NCBI RefSeq assembly: GCF_035222375.1 | Contig: NC_085888.1 | Span: 496,001 to 560,000 of the forward strand | DNA from: Podospora pseudocomata | Lineage: Eukaryota > Ascomycota > Sordariomycetes > Sordariales > Podosporaceae | Length of the DNA: 64,000 bases | Direction of reading: 5' to 3' | Shown: positions 1 through 10,840 of the stretch, piece after piece | Numbering within the stretch: position 1 is the first letter of the stretch | Layout: the number at the start of each line of letters is the position of its first letter | The notes under the pieces: model-generated | Seen by the model: the letters and a program-made list of their open reading frames with translations, nothing else | Databases searched by the model: none | What the model was told of the DNA's origin: nothing | Position numbers and translations under genes: made by a program

Positions 1-603
1 GGTGAAGCACAATGTGGGTCTGGGTCAACAACAATGCTAAGACGACAATCCTAAGAGCACACCCCAAACACACCATTGCGGCCACTACTGCGCCCAAATC
101 AATGGTCTGTTTTTCACCACCAGACTTTCATTGTCCTAAACTCTGGTAGCATTATCTCGCCCGATCCGCGCCCTCTTAGAAGCCATGATGGGCTCCAAAA
201 TATGACCACGCAGCAACCTCGTGGCCAGGCTTGCTCCTGCTCCATTTCCACCAGATCCATTGCGATTGTTTACTACCAAGTAACAATCCTATGGAAAAGG
301 AGAAGTATTTACATACAGCCTACCCACCATCCATCATTTACTTTGCCATTCACCATCACCTGTTCCTCGGTCCTCAAATACTTCTCCAGCATGGGTTTCA
401 AGCAGCTCTTTCTTTTCCACTAAACACCACAGCCAACGTGGACTTCAGTCAAATCGACAACTCTCTTAACCTTTTTTTTGTCTAGAGCTGTGCCGCCTCG
501 ACATCAACGATCGCTTCACGGTATCCAGCCAAACCCACACAAGTGCGCCTCAGCAACATCAACAACCCCCAAGATCAGGGAGATCAAGGACACTCTCTTC
601 AAG
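1..603. other. Intergenic / 5' flank of pheromone receptor gene
   Basis: No convincing gene is seen. The stretch ends in a pyrimidine-rich run (around 471-483) and presumably the leader of the receptor gene; the reading frame of that gene stays open for 42 codons upstream of its first ATG, but without another ATG. Confidence 0.5.
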
Positions 604-2048
604 ATGTCCACCCCAACCTCCACCACCCTCGCCCCGGGGCCTCCACCAACAAACTTCAACCCCTCAACCCAAACCTTCATCCTCCTCGCCCCGGCCCCCC
701 CATCAGGCGAACTCGCCCCCGTCCCCCTCACCCCAAAGGAAGTCTCCGAAATCTACGCCGACGCCTCCTCCTTGTCGATCCTCTACGGCTCCCAAATCGG
801 GGCCTGCATCTCCATCCTCGCCGTCGTCCTCCTCATGACCCCCCTCCCACGATTCAAGCGCTGGCCGACAATTATCTCCATCCTTGCCCTCGCGCTCAAC
901 ACGACGAGAATGGTCCTCCTCAGTTTGTTTTACCCGTCCTCCTGGGCGTCGCTGACGGCGCTTTTTCTCGGGGATTACTCGGCCGTCTCGCAGAACGATA
1001 TCAATATCTCTGTTGCTGCCACGTTGTTGTCTGTCCCGGTCACGATGCTGATCTATGCCGCGCTGTTTGTGCAGGCGTGGAGTATGTTGAGTTTGTGGAA
1101 GGATGTGTGGAAGTGGCTTGCCGTTGGGGTGAGTATCGGGGTTGGGTTGGTCACTGTTGGGTTCAACTTTGCGGGTGCGGTTATTCAGGCTAGGGGGGTG
1201 TTGGGGATGACGGTGCCAAGGGACGGGGTGTGGGTGAGGCAGGTTTATTTGGGGATGATGACGGGGGGGATTTGCTGGTTTTGCTTCTTGTTTAATGTTA
1301 GGTTAGTGATGCATATGTGGGAGACGAGGAGTGTGCTGCCGGGGTGGAAGGGGTTGAAGGCGATGGATGTGTTGGTTATTTGTAATGGGGTGTTGATGTT
1401 TGTGCCCGGTAAGTCTTTTGTGGTTGTTTGTCTTTGGGTGGGTGGACGGGACTGACAAAAGAAATAGTGATCTTCGCAGCATTGGAGTTCGCCTCCTTCA
1501 CCAACTTTGAATCGGCCTCTTTGACGCAGACGTCTGTTATTGTTGTTCTTCCCCTTGGGGTGTTGGTCGCGCAACGGCTTGCTGCGGCGCCGTCACGATA
1601 CGCCTCGCCGACTGGCACAACCACCGGCATGACCGGCAGCTCAAGCATGGGCTCCAACACCCGATCGAGAAACCAAACCTCCAGCATGGCCACCCAGCGT
1701 CCACTCCTCAGTCACGACCGTCGTGGTAGCGCAGCCTCCTACCACGCCCACGGCTTCCAAGGCAAGAACCACGTTGCTGTTTCTGCTGACCAACAACAAT
1801 GCCCCCGCCGTCACAGCAGAAAGGACCACCCTGACGATTTGATCATGGAGGAGAAGCCGAGCAGTCAGCACCACAGCCCTTTTTCGCCTTTGTCACCTAC
1901 GTTTGGAGAGAAGGGAGGCGCTGGTTTGAGGATGCCAGATGCCGCTGGGCAGGAAAGTAACAACAGGGGTGTGATGGTTGAGAGGGAGATTAGGGTGGAG
2001 AGGGACGGCTTGAGCGCGGCGGAGGTGAGAAACTCGGATGGCTCGTAG
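604..2048 (+). CDS. pre-2: Ste2-type peptide pheromone receptor (seven-helix GPCR)
   Basis: This is a class D fungal GPCR that binds the alpha-factor-like mating pheromone at the plasma membrane and signals through a heterotrimeric G protein. Two exons are seen: 604-1408 and 1468-2048, joined across a 59-nt GTAAGT...AAATAG intron in phase 1, giving about 461 residues. The first helix carries the family motif GSQIGA near residue 62. Further helices follow at about 88-108 and 135-157, and the intron falls inside helix 6 right after its conserved proline (VP|VIFAALEF). Helix 7 contains VIVVLPLGVLVAQRLA. The last 130 residues form a Ser/Gly/Arg-rich cytoplasmic tail, as is usual for the family. 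The ATG at 604 is the first in frame. The name follows the Neurospora/Podospora orthologue; family assignment is from motif recall, not a search. Confidence 0.87.
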
Positions 2049-2574
2049 AGCGGGACCAGTCTGATGTCGCTGAGGTCGTTGAGGAGTCCCAGGAGTCCGA
2101 GGTGGATAGTTTGAGACGGATGGGATACAAAATGGGTGGGGTTGTTAATTCGTTTCATTCCTGGTGGTGGTTTTGGTAATTATCTTTTTGTTTCTTCAGA
2201 ACCATCTTTTTCTTTTCTTCGCGGTGTGATGCCGGTCGGTATTGTGATACTGTGCTTGTTGCACATGGATGTACTTATACCCTAGTTTGCAATTTTTGAT
2301 GGGGAGTATGCGATTTCAATGGTACCACCTGACTTAATCATGACATGGTGATTGGTGTTGTGAGGTGTGATGTCTGGAAGCATTGTGAAGTGAAGGCATT
2401 TCTAGCCCCAAATCATTAAACGACTTTGAGTTCAAATGACTGTACCAAAAAATATGCAGCCCTGAATGACAAAAGTCTATCTTCATTTCATATGAAGTAT
2501 CTTGCACCTGCACCTCTGCGTTCCATCGCATCTCATCATGACGCATAGCTCGAGCCCAGATCACCATCGAACTG
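2049..2574. other. 3' flank and intergenic DNA
   Basis: This holds the presumed 3' UTR of the pheromone receptor gene (T-rich stretches near 2176-2220) and the DNA upstream of the tRNA. No other gene is supported. Confidence 0.5.
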
Positions 2575-2685
2575 GTTGTTTGGCCGAGCGGTCTAAGGCG
2601 GTAGACTCAAGATAACATCTTCCACTCAGAAATGAATGGTATTCTACTCTCGAAAGAGGCGTGAGTTCGAATCTCACAGCAATCA
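2575..2685 (+). tRNA. tRNA-Leu(CAA), with 30-nt intron
   Basis: The 7-bp acceptor stem pairs GGTTGTT (2575-2581) with AGCAATC (2678-2684), followed by discriminator A. The D-arm TGGCCGAGCGG is typical of tRNA-Leu, and a variable arm (about 2648-2658) and T-arm GTGAGTTCGAATCTCAC follow. The anticodon stem GTAGA (2601-2605) pairs with TCTAC (2643-2647), placing anticodon CAA at 2608-2610 and an intron at 2612-2641 directly after the base 3' of the anticodon. This layout matches the yeast tRNA-Leu(CAA), which also has an intron. Confidence 0.93.
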
Positions 2686-3566
2686 TCACTTTTTGGACCA
2701 CCTCCACTAACGGTGGAGGGTTTCTCGCTGGGTGCCACCTGTGGGATTCGGTAGATAATGGTGTTGGGAAACAAGTCAGATCTATGCAAATGGGAGCATG
2801 AGGTTACAAGACAGCTTGGTTTGTTACTTGGATCTCCACGAAGGTGTAAGAGCTGTTTGCCTGGGATTGACAGAGACCAGTGGCAAGAGAAGTGCTCATC
2901 CTTGATTAGAAGATTTAGAGGTCTCAAGGAAAACCTTTCCAGATAATTGGATGCTTGAACAGATGTCTTAAAGTCGTTCAGAGAGAGAAGAGATACTAGT
3001 TGATGGATGATGAAAAGTCTCTTCAAGATGCTCGAAAGCATTGCGACTCAAATGAGAAGCAGTAAAAAGGGGCAGACCGACACTATAAGAAAATTAAAGA
3101 TGACGTGCGCCTTTGCTATCCTCTCTTCATTCTCCCTCTTTGGATAACCTATGGGGTTCAAGACATGTCTGTCAGTCAAACATGGATCAGCCCACAAGTG
3201 ACTTGTCAGAAACAGACCGGCGATTTCGGAGCCCGTGATTGGCTGTGGCTGTCTTTGTGTGCCCCAGAATGAAAGGACCCGGGGAAGCAGCAGAAGCAAC
3301 GTGGGTTGCCCCCATGCCCGCCGCCAGCCAGCCCGACTGGCACATAAACAGGGCTCCAGGTCTCCGGCAGTGATTGCTCCTTATAAGGCGTGCCGGTTCC
3401 CAACCCGCATCACGCCTCTCACCAGACAAACACACACACACACACCCACCCAAACGCTGTCGTTTTTGGTCGAGGAGGGATTGTATTCTGACGCCCGCGC
3501 TGTTTCTAGACAGTTGCCCGTTACGTCAGGAACATTCGTCTCAAGGAAGAGCCAAGGAGAGGAAGA
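2686..3566. other. Intergenic, upstream of bHLH gene; short CA repeat
   Basis: No gene is supported. A short (CA)n run lies at about 3428-3446, roughly 120 nt upstream of the bHLH start codon. Confidence 0.5.
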
Positions 3567-4753
3567 ATGTCGACCATGAACCCGACGGCTGTTTGGGGTA
3601 CTGATCCCGAGACGGGCCAGGCCCCGATGATGGGGGTGCACGGGCTCTCAACCAGATGCCCAACTGTGAGTCCATCATCCTGGTGGTGTCCCATCCAATG
3701 AAGGCGGGAAGAGCATTTGGCTGACAAGAAATCCGACAGACAGCGCCCAACGTCAACTTGTACTTTTCCACTCTTGCCACGGTGGGAGCCGGCACTGATG
3801 AATGGGGTCTCGCACCAGCTGCATGCCAGATTCCCAGTTTTTCGGGCCCGCATCTGCACACGGCGCCCTTTGGTTTCCATTATGTCCCTGACGATCCTGG
3901 AGGCTGCTTCACCACAACACCACCGCTCCCCGCCTTCCAATCGCCTGGTATCACCAGCCACCCCTCTTGTCCCACCACCACCTCGTCCTCCACCACCGGA
4001 GAGTTTGGAAACAACTCGTCCGGAAATGGCTATTTTGCCCATCACAACCCTGTTGCCCCTGTCACGTGGACGGCAGAAACCGACAAAGTCACCACCAGCA
4101 TAAGCGAGCGCGAGCGCAGCCTCTTCTCTTTCCAGCACCAGCTGCAGCCAGGTGACACCATCATTCGCACCACCGACGCCTCGTCTTTCTCGTCGGCTTC
4201 AACCCACAGCCCGTTGCACTCACCGACTTTTACCGCGAGTCCCGGAGGAAGAAATGTCTCATGGTCCGCTTCATCGTGTGCTTCGTCGCCACCACCACCC
4301 TGTGAAAAGAGCGGTGATGATTATTTTGCCTCTACCGCCACCATCGTCCCCATGGATGCCGGCAATGTCTCCTTGATTACCACCCAGCAAATCCCTCTCA
4401 AACCCAGCAGCCGCGTGATTGCAGCTTCCCCGCTGACTGCGCCGAGCCAGACGCAGACGTTGGAGGAATACGAAAGCAGTCGACGGTTGTGGCACAACCA
4501 GATTGGCAAGAAGTACCGGACTAAGCTGAATGAGCAGTTTGAGAACCTGCAGCTTGTTTTGCGGCTGTATGATGAGGATGGTGAGGACACCGACACCGAG
4601 GGTCCGAACATCAATGTCAAGGGGCGGTCTATCAACAAGGCTAAATTGTTGAACATGGCGAGGCAGAAGTTGGAGGAGTTGATGAATGAGAGGAAGGCTT
4701 GGAGGCAGGAGAAGAGGGCGTTGATGGAGAACTTGGGGATGAGTGAGGAGTAA
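3567..4753 (+). CDS. bHLH transcription factor
   Basis: This is a probable nuclear DNA-binding regulator. Exon 1 (3567-3665) encodes 33 residues and is joined in phase 0 to exon 2 (3740-4753) over a 74-nt GTGAGT...GACAG intron, giving about 370 residues. The first two thirds are Ser/Thr/Pro-rich and probably disordered. The C-terminal 90 residues form a basic helix-loop-helix: the basic part and helix 1 are HNQIGKKYRTKLNEQFENL, then comes an acidic loop with DEDGEDTDTEG, then helix 2 beginning GRSINKAKLLNMARQKLEEL and running into a charged coil. The conserved His-Asn of the basic region and the Lys-Ala-Lys-Leu-Leu start of helix 2 fit the family. The ATG at 3567 is followed by a second in-frame ATG at 3576, so the start could be three codons later. 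Target genes cannot be inferred. Confidence 0.85.
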
Positions 4754-7120
4754 TGGACGTGAGGTGGGTAGACTGGACGCTCATTTTGGATAAAACTATG
4801 AATGAAGTTTTGGGTAATTCGGTGGGAGAGGGGGACGTCGCTCTTTTGTGAAGCCAAAGGAAGGAAAGGAGAGACAGCAGCTTACAGATAGATGGATGCT
4901 CGGTTTGGTGTGCGTGTTTTTTTTCAAGGCTGAGCTGCCGATGTAAAGACCTGATAGTTTGTAGATCAGACTGCAGGAATACGATGAGCTCTCTTTTTAA
5001 GCTTTTTGTTTGGGTTTTTGTTGGTTCTGAGGTGGTGTCAACTTTGGCTAAGACGGCACGGGGATTAGTGAAAGAATGAAGAGATGAGGTAAGAAAAGAG
5101 TCACAAGAAAAGAAGAAACAGTGAATTTGGGGAGGAAGGAGATAATCTGGGGAGGAAAGAGATATGCTAGAGGTGATAATGACTCAATAGTTAATCTTAA
5201 TCTCATTGTCGATGGTTCTTGGGGAGTTGTTATTCCAGCAATGCCTCTTGTGCTCTTTTAGATACATGTCTTATACGTGATAGTTTATAAATTCCCCATC
5301 AGTGACTCGAGGACTGTAAGCGGCTCTTACTAGTAAGCAGGCTTGCCCATGACGGCCAAACCTTCAGATTGTGTCGCCATAGACCGAAAGTCTCAATGCT
5401 TCCGCAACCTGGAAGGCTTTCATTCTCAAGGAGAACCCAGGATCTTCAACCACTATCATAGAGAGGTTGAATCAGGTCAATCATTTCGCGAAATAACCTA
5501 GTGGATTGTGAGTGCACATGCAAGACGTTGAGCATCTCAGCAAAACTGCCCGTAGGTAACTTCTGGGTACGACCTCCACCTATCTGCAAGTACCTGTACA
5601 GCGGATCGCTCGACATATCCTTTTTGGTTCTCACATTATGTCATTTCGTGCCTAAAGTGCAACCTGAAAGAATTCGGTGCCGACTTGGTGAACATCCATT
5701 GACTTGTGTTTAGGTTACCTACCGACACACTTCTAAGTTGTAGGCAAGGTGATTGTGAGACCAGGCAGGCCAACCGCCGTTTCACATGTGACGAGATAGG
5801 GGGTAGGTCTTTTGGCTCCAAAAGACATATTTGCGTTGAAACCTGACTGTGCTTAGAGTGGATAGTAGCAGAAGTCCTGCGGGCAACCATATGGCGATGT
5901 GAGGCTGTGTTTTAAATCCGAAATAGAGGCGAGACCTCGAGGTGCGAAACTGTGAGGATACGGGGGTAACACAGCTGTCATACTTACCTTAATATCTCCA
6001 TGTGCTACGATGAAACAACATAGTTCCGAGGTTGCTACGTATCTACCTTGGAACAGGCACCTAGGCAAGGCTTGACTACCGACTCCCGTCGGTCCCGGGT
6101 TCATGTGAGGTTTCTCAAGGCTAGCAATAAGCGACTGTCGAAATGGAAGCAGCTAGTTAGTGGAAGAGGAGAGCACATGTCGGTTTGGTGCCTCATAAGC
6201 CATTCTCCCTTAAGACAAGACTGCAGGGCCTGCCACAATAGTTAGGTAGAAGCACAAGGGCTGATACGGTGTACAACAGTAACGGATGCGTTTAATGTGT
6301 CACTGCGCCTGGTAAATCGAAAAGGCCTTGTGGCGAGGGGACGAAAGATATCGGTTCGTCACAGGACGTACAGGTTAAGCAGTGTAACAGGCTAACGAAC
6401 CGGAGTACAGCAATGAGCTATGACGCAGGGATCGTTGCTGGAATTGAAGGTCAACTGAGCCTTGAAGGTTGTCGTTTAGAGTTCTATACTAACCATAATA
6501 TTAATCTAATATAAATTTAGAGTTCACAAGGTAATCCGATAGCTTGCGGACCCTTGTTCGAACCACCACCAAGAGAGCGAAAATAACGTGAGAATCCTCA
6601 CATAGAACCAGCCCAATCCATAACAGCACAAGAAACTATCCGTCGAAGCCCTAAAGCCTCGTCACCCTTGGCAAAATAGCTAGGTACGTATATATGTATT
6701 TGGGGCATTTTGCGCTACGGATAATATTACGTTACTCCTGGAAAATATCAAATCAGTTGCGGGGGCACAGCAAGCTTCAATGGACACGGGCAAGTAGTTC
6801 CGCTCAGAGGCCACGAGGGGTAAGACACTATTGTTTCCAAACTCATAAATCCAAGAAGAGGGCTAGTTAGATGTCTATAGTAATGAGTCTTGCAATTGGA
6901 ATTACAACATTACTCGTGATACTGCCTAGATACAAGTCCATGCAGGGGTCAAAGGCAAAGCGAGCTACCTCTGACTGAAAACGCATTCCGTAAGCCACTC
7001 CACATTGGTAGCTGACACCACTCTAGCTTAGCGCTCTGTCTTTCCCATTTAGCGGCACCATACGTGTTGTATACGAGTTCCTTCAAGTCGGGAATCAAAC
7101 CTTCTGCCAGGTCCTGAATC
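4754..7120. other. Gene-poor, repeat-like region
   Basis: About 2.4 kb without any credible gene. It includes AT-richer patches (for example 6480-6530) and many short broken frames, and it is unlike the coding-dense flanks in texture. It could be an old, mutated repeat, but I recognise no element in it. Confidence 0.4.
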
Positions 7121-7901
7121 TCAACCTTTGTTGGCTCCCACTCTATAGTAATACTTAAGTTCCCCCCGAGCGTTAAGCTCGATCCGACCTATCGTAGCGG
7201 GCCAGTAGTCTGTCATCTTCACCTTATGTCCTTTAGAAGCTTTGAAAGTTTCAGATACCCTTTTGCGCTTTGTTGGTGCGCTCGACTGTGGCTTGGCATC
7301 GTGCAATAAGCCCTTGGGAACTGGCTTAACAATGGGCGAATCCTGCGGTTGGTGGAGTCGTAATTTCCTAAAGGCACCGAAAGATGTAGGTTCACCCTCA
7401 GGCAGCACAAAGCTATCTTGTCTTTCTGTCACCCTTCCTTTTTGCTCTGTTCATTAGCCTTCGACTGAACAGTACAGCCGTAGAAAGAATACTTACCGTT
7501 GTTGTTCCCGCTCGACCGATGATCTGCAGCTACCTTTCTAGGAAGATCTTGTTGTTGTCGGGACTTGTTCATAACAGTGGTATGACTGTTAGCACTGGAC
7601 GAGGGGGTTGTGGTAGTCCTATCACGTTCTTGCTTCCTTAGGATCCTGGCCAAGATATTCTTTCGATCATCAGGACCAAGTTTTCTCGTGCCTCTTGCAG
7701 AAAGTTTTTCTATCCTTTAACCATTTGAGCAGGCCCCAATTTCTGGAGCGGCTCACATGCCTTGGGAAGGTTTGGAGTAGATTGGCCGACAACAGACTGC
7801 TCCGAAGTCAGCTCTGATGCCAGAGTGATTTGACTAGTTGCACCACCGTTGAGAGAAGTTAGCTGTGTCTGGGTACAATCAGCTAGGGTTCGAGTAGCCA
7901 T
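7121..7901 (-). CDS. Orphan protein gene, apparently frameshifted
   Basis: I do not recognise this protein. Exon 1 starts at the ATG at 7901 (MATRTLADC...) and is open until just after LGPAQMVK, where one missing base in an A-rich run near 7714-7720 throws it out of frame. In the next frame it continues immediately as a basic stretch (IEKLSARGTRKLGPDDRKN) to 7497. A textbook intron follows (7426-7496, GTAAGT...GCTAAT...TGACAG) and restores phase to exon 2 (7425-7121), which ends YYYRVGANKG. With the base restored the protein would be about 236 residues, Ser/Thr/Lys-rich, with no clear membrane segment. A TATA box lies about 180 nt upstream. The intact intron and promoter argue that this is, or recently was, a gene; the shift may be a real mutation or an assembly error. 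Confidence 0.5.
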
Positions 7902-8547
7902 TTTGCACTCGAAATTTGCGGAATGCTGTGGTGGTGGCCAGGCGGCAGAACCGATGCCGCGGTGATGAGGGTGACAGCGGCGGCAATGATTGCAGTTGTA
8001 AGCTGTTAGACGGGGTAGTTTTGGTTGTTGCGATGAATGGAAGAAGGGAGAGAACAGCAGCACAACTAGGTTGGGGTGCCAGTATTTATAGTTTAATCGA
8101 TATATGTTGCTGGCCCCGGACATCCTTGAGATCATCCTTTTACCGCCCTTGGTTTGGGGGGTTCAGGGGCTCAGGAGTGTCACGATGATATTCAAAAACC
8201 ACATCAAATTTTTCATTGGCACCCGACCAGTTTGCCCTTTCAGTGCAAATTTCCACACGTTATTCCATTCTAGGGGCGAATCACAAGTTTAAGATGAAAT
8301 ATAAAAGGTGCGATTAGAAGGTAAAAAATATGTCCACATTGTCTATCTGCTCTGTGTTTTCTATCCCCAAATCATCTCAGTTTAACGGACGATACAAAAG
8401 GCGACCCTACACACATATTCCAATATTAAAAAGAGGTACTGTCAAATATGCTTTCATCAAAACCGACCGTTGAGCCCCAAATTTTAACAGGCACGGCCCT
8501 AGTAATCAACATTAAGACAGCTTCACCAGCATTTTTTTCGACCAAAA
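7902..8547. other. Intergenic between divergent orphan gene and kinase pseudogene
   Basis: This holds the TATA box of the orphan gene and AT-rich DNA upstream of the kinase remnant. No further gene is seen. Confidence 0.45.
8083..8090 (-). promoter_or_regulatory. TATA box of orphan gene
   Basis: TATAAATA on the minus strand, about 180 nt before the ATG at 7901. Confidence 0.4.
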
Positions 8548-10214
8548 ATGGTCACCATGGACGAAACAAACCTCGATGACCGAATATTGGCAAAGAGAGA
8601 GACAGGTAGATACGATAGAACAGACGGTTCATGGTTTTTACCAGCCGGGTCGCTAGAGGAGATTACCAACCGGGAAATAATCCGCCTCGCATTTATCGAC
8701 GACGAGGATAATGACGGACACCAAATTCCAGATCTCGAAGATCTGATAGACTTCATCAGACAACAGGCCAAGAAAGTCTTCGCCATCACAGCTCAAATGT
8801 TTCCGCAACTCAAAATACTTCGACGTATTATGGGACGCTTCAAGCAGAGGCATTTTGTGCACAAATGCTTGAAAGTGAGGCAGTTTGACCCCCATCCCGA
8901 CTGTGCAAAACTGGATCACAATCTTATTCTTCAGCATGACACCACGCGCTGGTGTTCATCGAGCCAGCACCATATTTTCGTGGAGTTCAACAGTGAGACA
9001 GACCGGAATCCGCTCTGGAATCACTCACGTATGGTTAAATTTTGCGATGGACAATGGCACTTCATCGCGCAGGTGTTCGAAACGGCAACCTACACTCAGT
9101 ATTCCTAACATCTTAAAGGGAGGTTTATTTTGCCCTTCGTCAAAAGAGACAGTCAAGCCACGCAAACCGGTTCCTTCGGCAGAGTCATTAAATATCAGAT
9201 TCATGAGAACCATCTCATCGACCTCCATGATCCCAAACGAGTCTGGGGTTATGTCGCAGTGAAAGAACTTCAAGAACTTCAGCTTAATGGACAAAATCGT
9301 CACAGCTTAGTTCAAGGCTGGGAGAAAGAGATCCGTGTACTCAAGAAGATGCGATTCATCACGACATTCAGTCGAGGAAATCCAGGATCAGAAGATCATC
9401 ATTTGATGTTTGAGTGGGCTGATGGGGGCAATCTTTGAACTCTTTGGAAGAGGTCCACACACCGGTTGACACCATATCTTCTTAAGTCAGCAGTCAGGCA
9501 GCTATGGGGCCTTGCAGATGCTCTAGACAAGGCACAAAGCCCCGTCTCTAAGCCTGATACAACGTTTCGCCATGGAGATTTGAAGCCGGAGAATATCTTG
9601 TGGTTGAAAAGTGACGACCAGATTGGGACATTGAAGATGCCGACTGGGGACTCGCCACAGAGCATGCCATTTTCACAAAGTTGAGGAGCAACAAGACGGC
9701 AACCCAATGGGGGACGAGAACGTATGAACCTCCCGAGGAAGAGACTGGACACGGCACTGCCGTCCACTCCAAGGAAGGGTCCCAGCTAATGCCCGGTGGG
9801 AACCAAACAGGGAACAAAAGGTCTCGTGTGTAGAATATTTAGTCAACGGGATGCATCATAATAGAGTTCATCATCTGGCTTTGTGTATGGTGAAAATAAA
9901 CGTGAAAGGTTTCATGGAGAACTCAGAAGAAATTCCAATGTACACTATTTTATCATGTGACAACCCAGAACTCCAAGAAGGTTACTAAAGTTCACGAGAA
10001 AGTGTTGAAATGGATGAAACAAATATCGCGGGACCCTAGATGTAGACCTGGTAAGACAGCACTGCCAGACCTGCTTGAACTTATTCAACAACGCCTGTTG
10101 GTGGTGCAGATCCCGTACCTTGCGCGCCTGGCCTCGCCACGCCCGTCGTCGAATCCATCCATACCGCCATCTGTCAGCTGGACGGTCTCGGATGCTTCTC
10201 TCATGCTGGAATAG
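8548..10214 (+). pseudogene. Pseudogene of a fungal protein kinase (HET/NLR-associated type)
   Basis: Parts of a serine/threonine kinase are readable in order but in changing frames. The N-terminal region (8548-9070) has the FLPAG...AKKVFAI layout known from large fungal kinases that sit beside HET genes. The glycine loop is TGSFGRV and the VAIK-like lysine is VAVKEL (9165-9270). The catalytic loop is HGDLKPENIL (near 9573-9602). A DFG-like ADWGLA is reached only after a frameshift near 9636. A WSTGCI segment near 9850 has a TAG in place of the tryptophan, and the C-terminal lobe ends with KWMKQISRDPRC and LLELIQQRLLVV (to about 10110). In-frame stops occur at 9106 and 9436, where FEWADGGNL is followed by TGA. 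The gene cannot make a kinase as it stands. The family assignment is from motif recall. Confidence 0.8.
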
Positions 10215-10513
10215 GCCCAGGCCTTGCTAGCCGGATGATCTCAGGCCTACCTGAAGCGAGTGCGCCTGAAATTATAGTCCACAAACTAGTTTTGTCTTCA
10301 GGGCGAGCATCACCCCATCCAGGCGATGCGACACAGCGCCAGGCCGAACGGAACGGATTGCTAGGGGTCAGAGCGCGGTTCCAGGAGCTACCCAAACGCA
10401 TATTGCGCATTCAGCACGAGAAGAGCGATGCATACTGGGCTACGGACATTCAGGAGCGCAAACAACCCGCAGTCGGGAGTTCAACTGCGACCAGTAACTA
10501 CTATAAGCCGGCT

Positions 10514-10549
10514 ACCGCCATAGAGCCAGTCGCCGCCATAGAGCCAGTC
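10514..10549 (+). repeat. Two tandem 18-nt units
   Basis: The unit RCCGCCATAGAGCCAGTC is repeated exactly twice apart from its first base. In the open frame it would read TAIEPV-AAIEPV. It lies between the kinase and HET remnants. Confidence 0.6.
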
Positions 10550-10840
10550 AATTCCCGATCAGGCAACCAGTGTCGGGTACTCAAGGAACGGCGACAAGTC
10601 CACCTATTGTATCACGAACTAAAAGAATCGATTATAGGGGTAATCTACTAGGCACAGACTAGGTCATCTCGATCGACAAATGGTTTGTACGTAAGCTATC
10701 CAACAAGGCGAAAGTCCGGAGCACTAGATTTACTAGCTCGTACCAAACCAACGAACAACTTATGTCAAAACTACCAAGAATTCCGCCAGGCACTGTGAAA
10801 TCCTGGCTTTTCCAGGACCTAGAGCCTCGCTCAAGTTAAA

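Noticed and set aside
543-1193. 216-codon plus-strand frame overlapping the pheromone receptor exon
   Set aside because: Pro/His/Arg-rich frameshift shadow of the receptor.
2607-3041. 144-codon minus-strand frame across the tRNA
   Set aside because: It runs through the tRNA gene and has no protein-like features.
6540-6580. TTGTTCGAACC motif resembling a tRNA T-loop
   Set aside because: No acceptor, D or anticodon stems could be placed around it.
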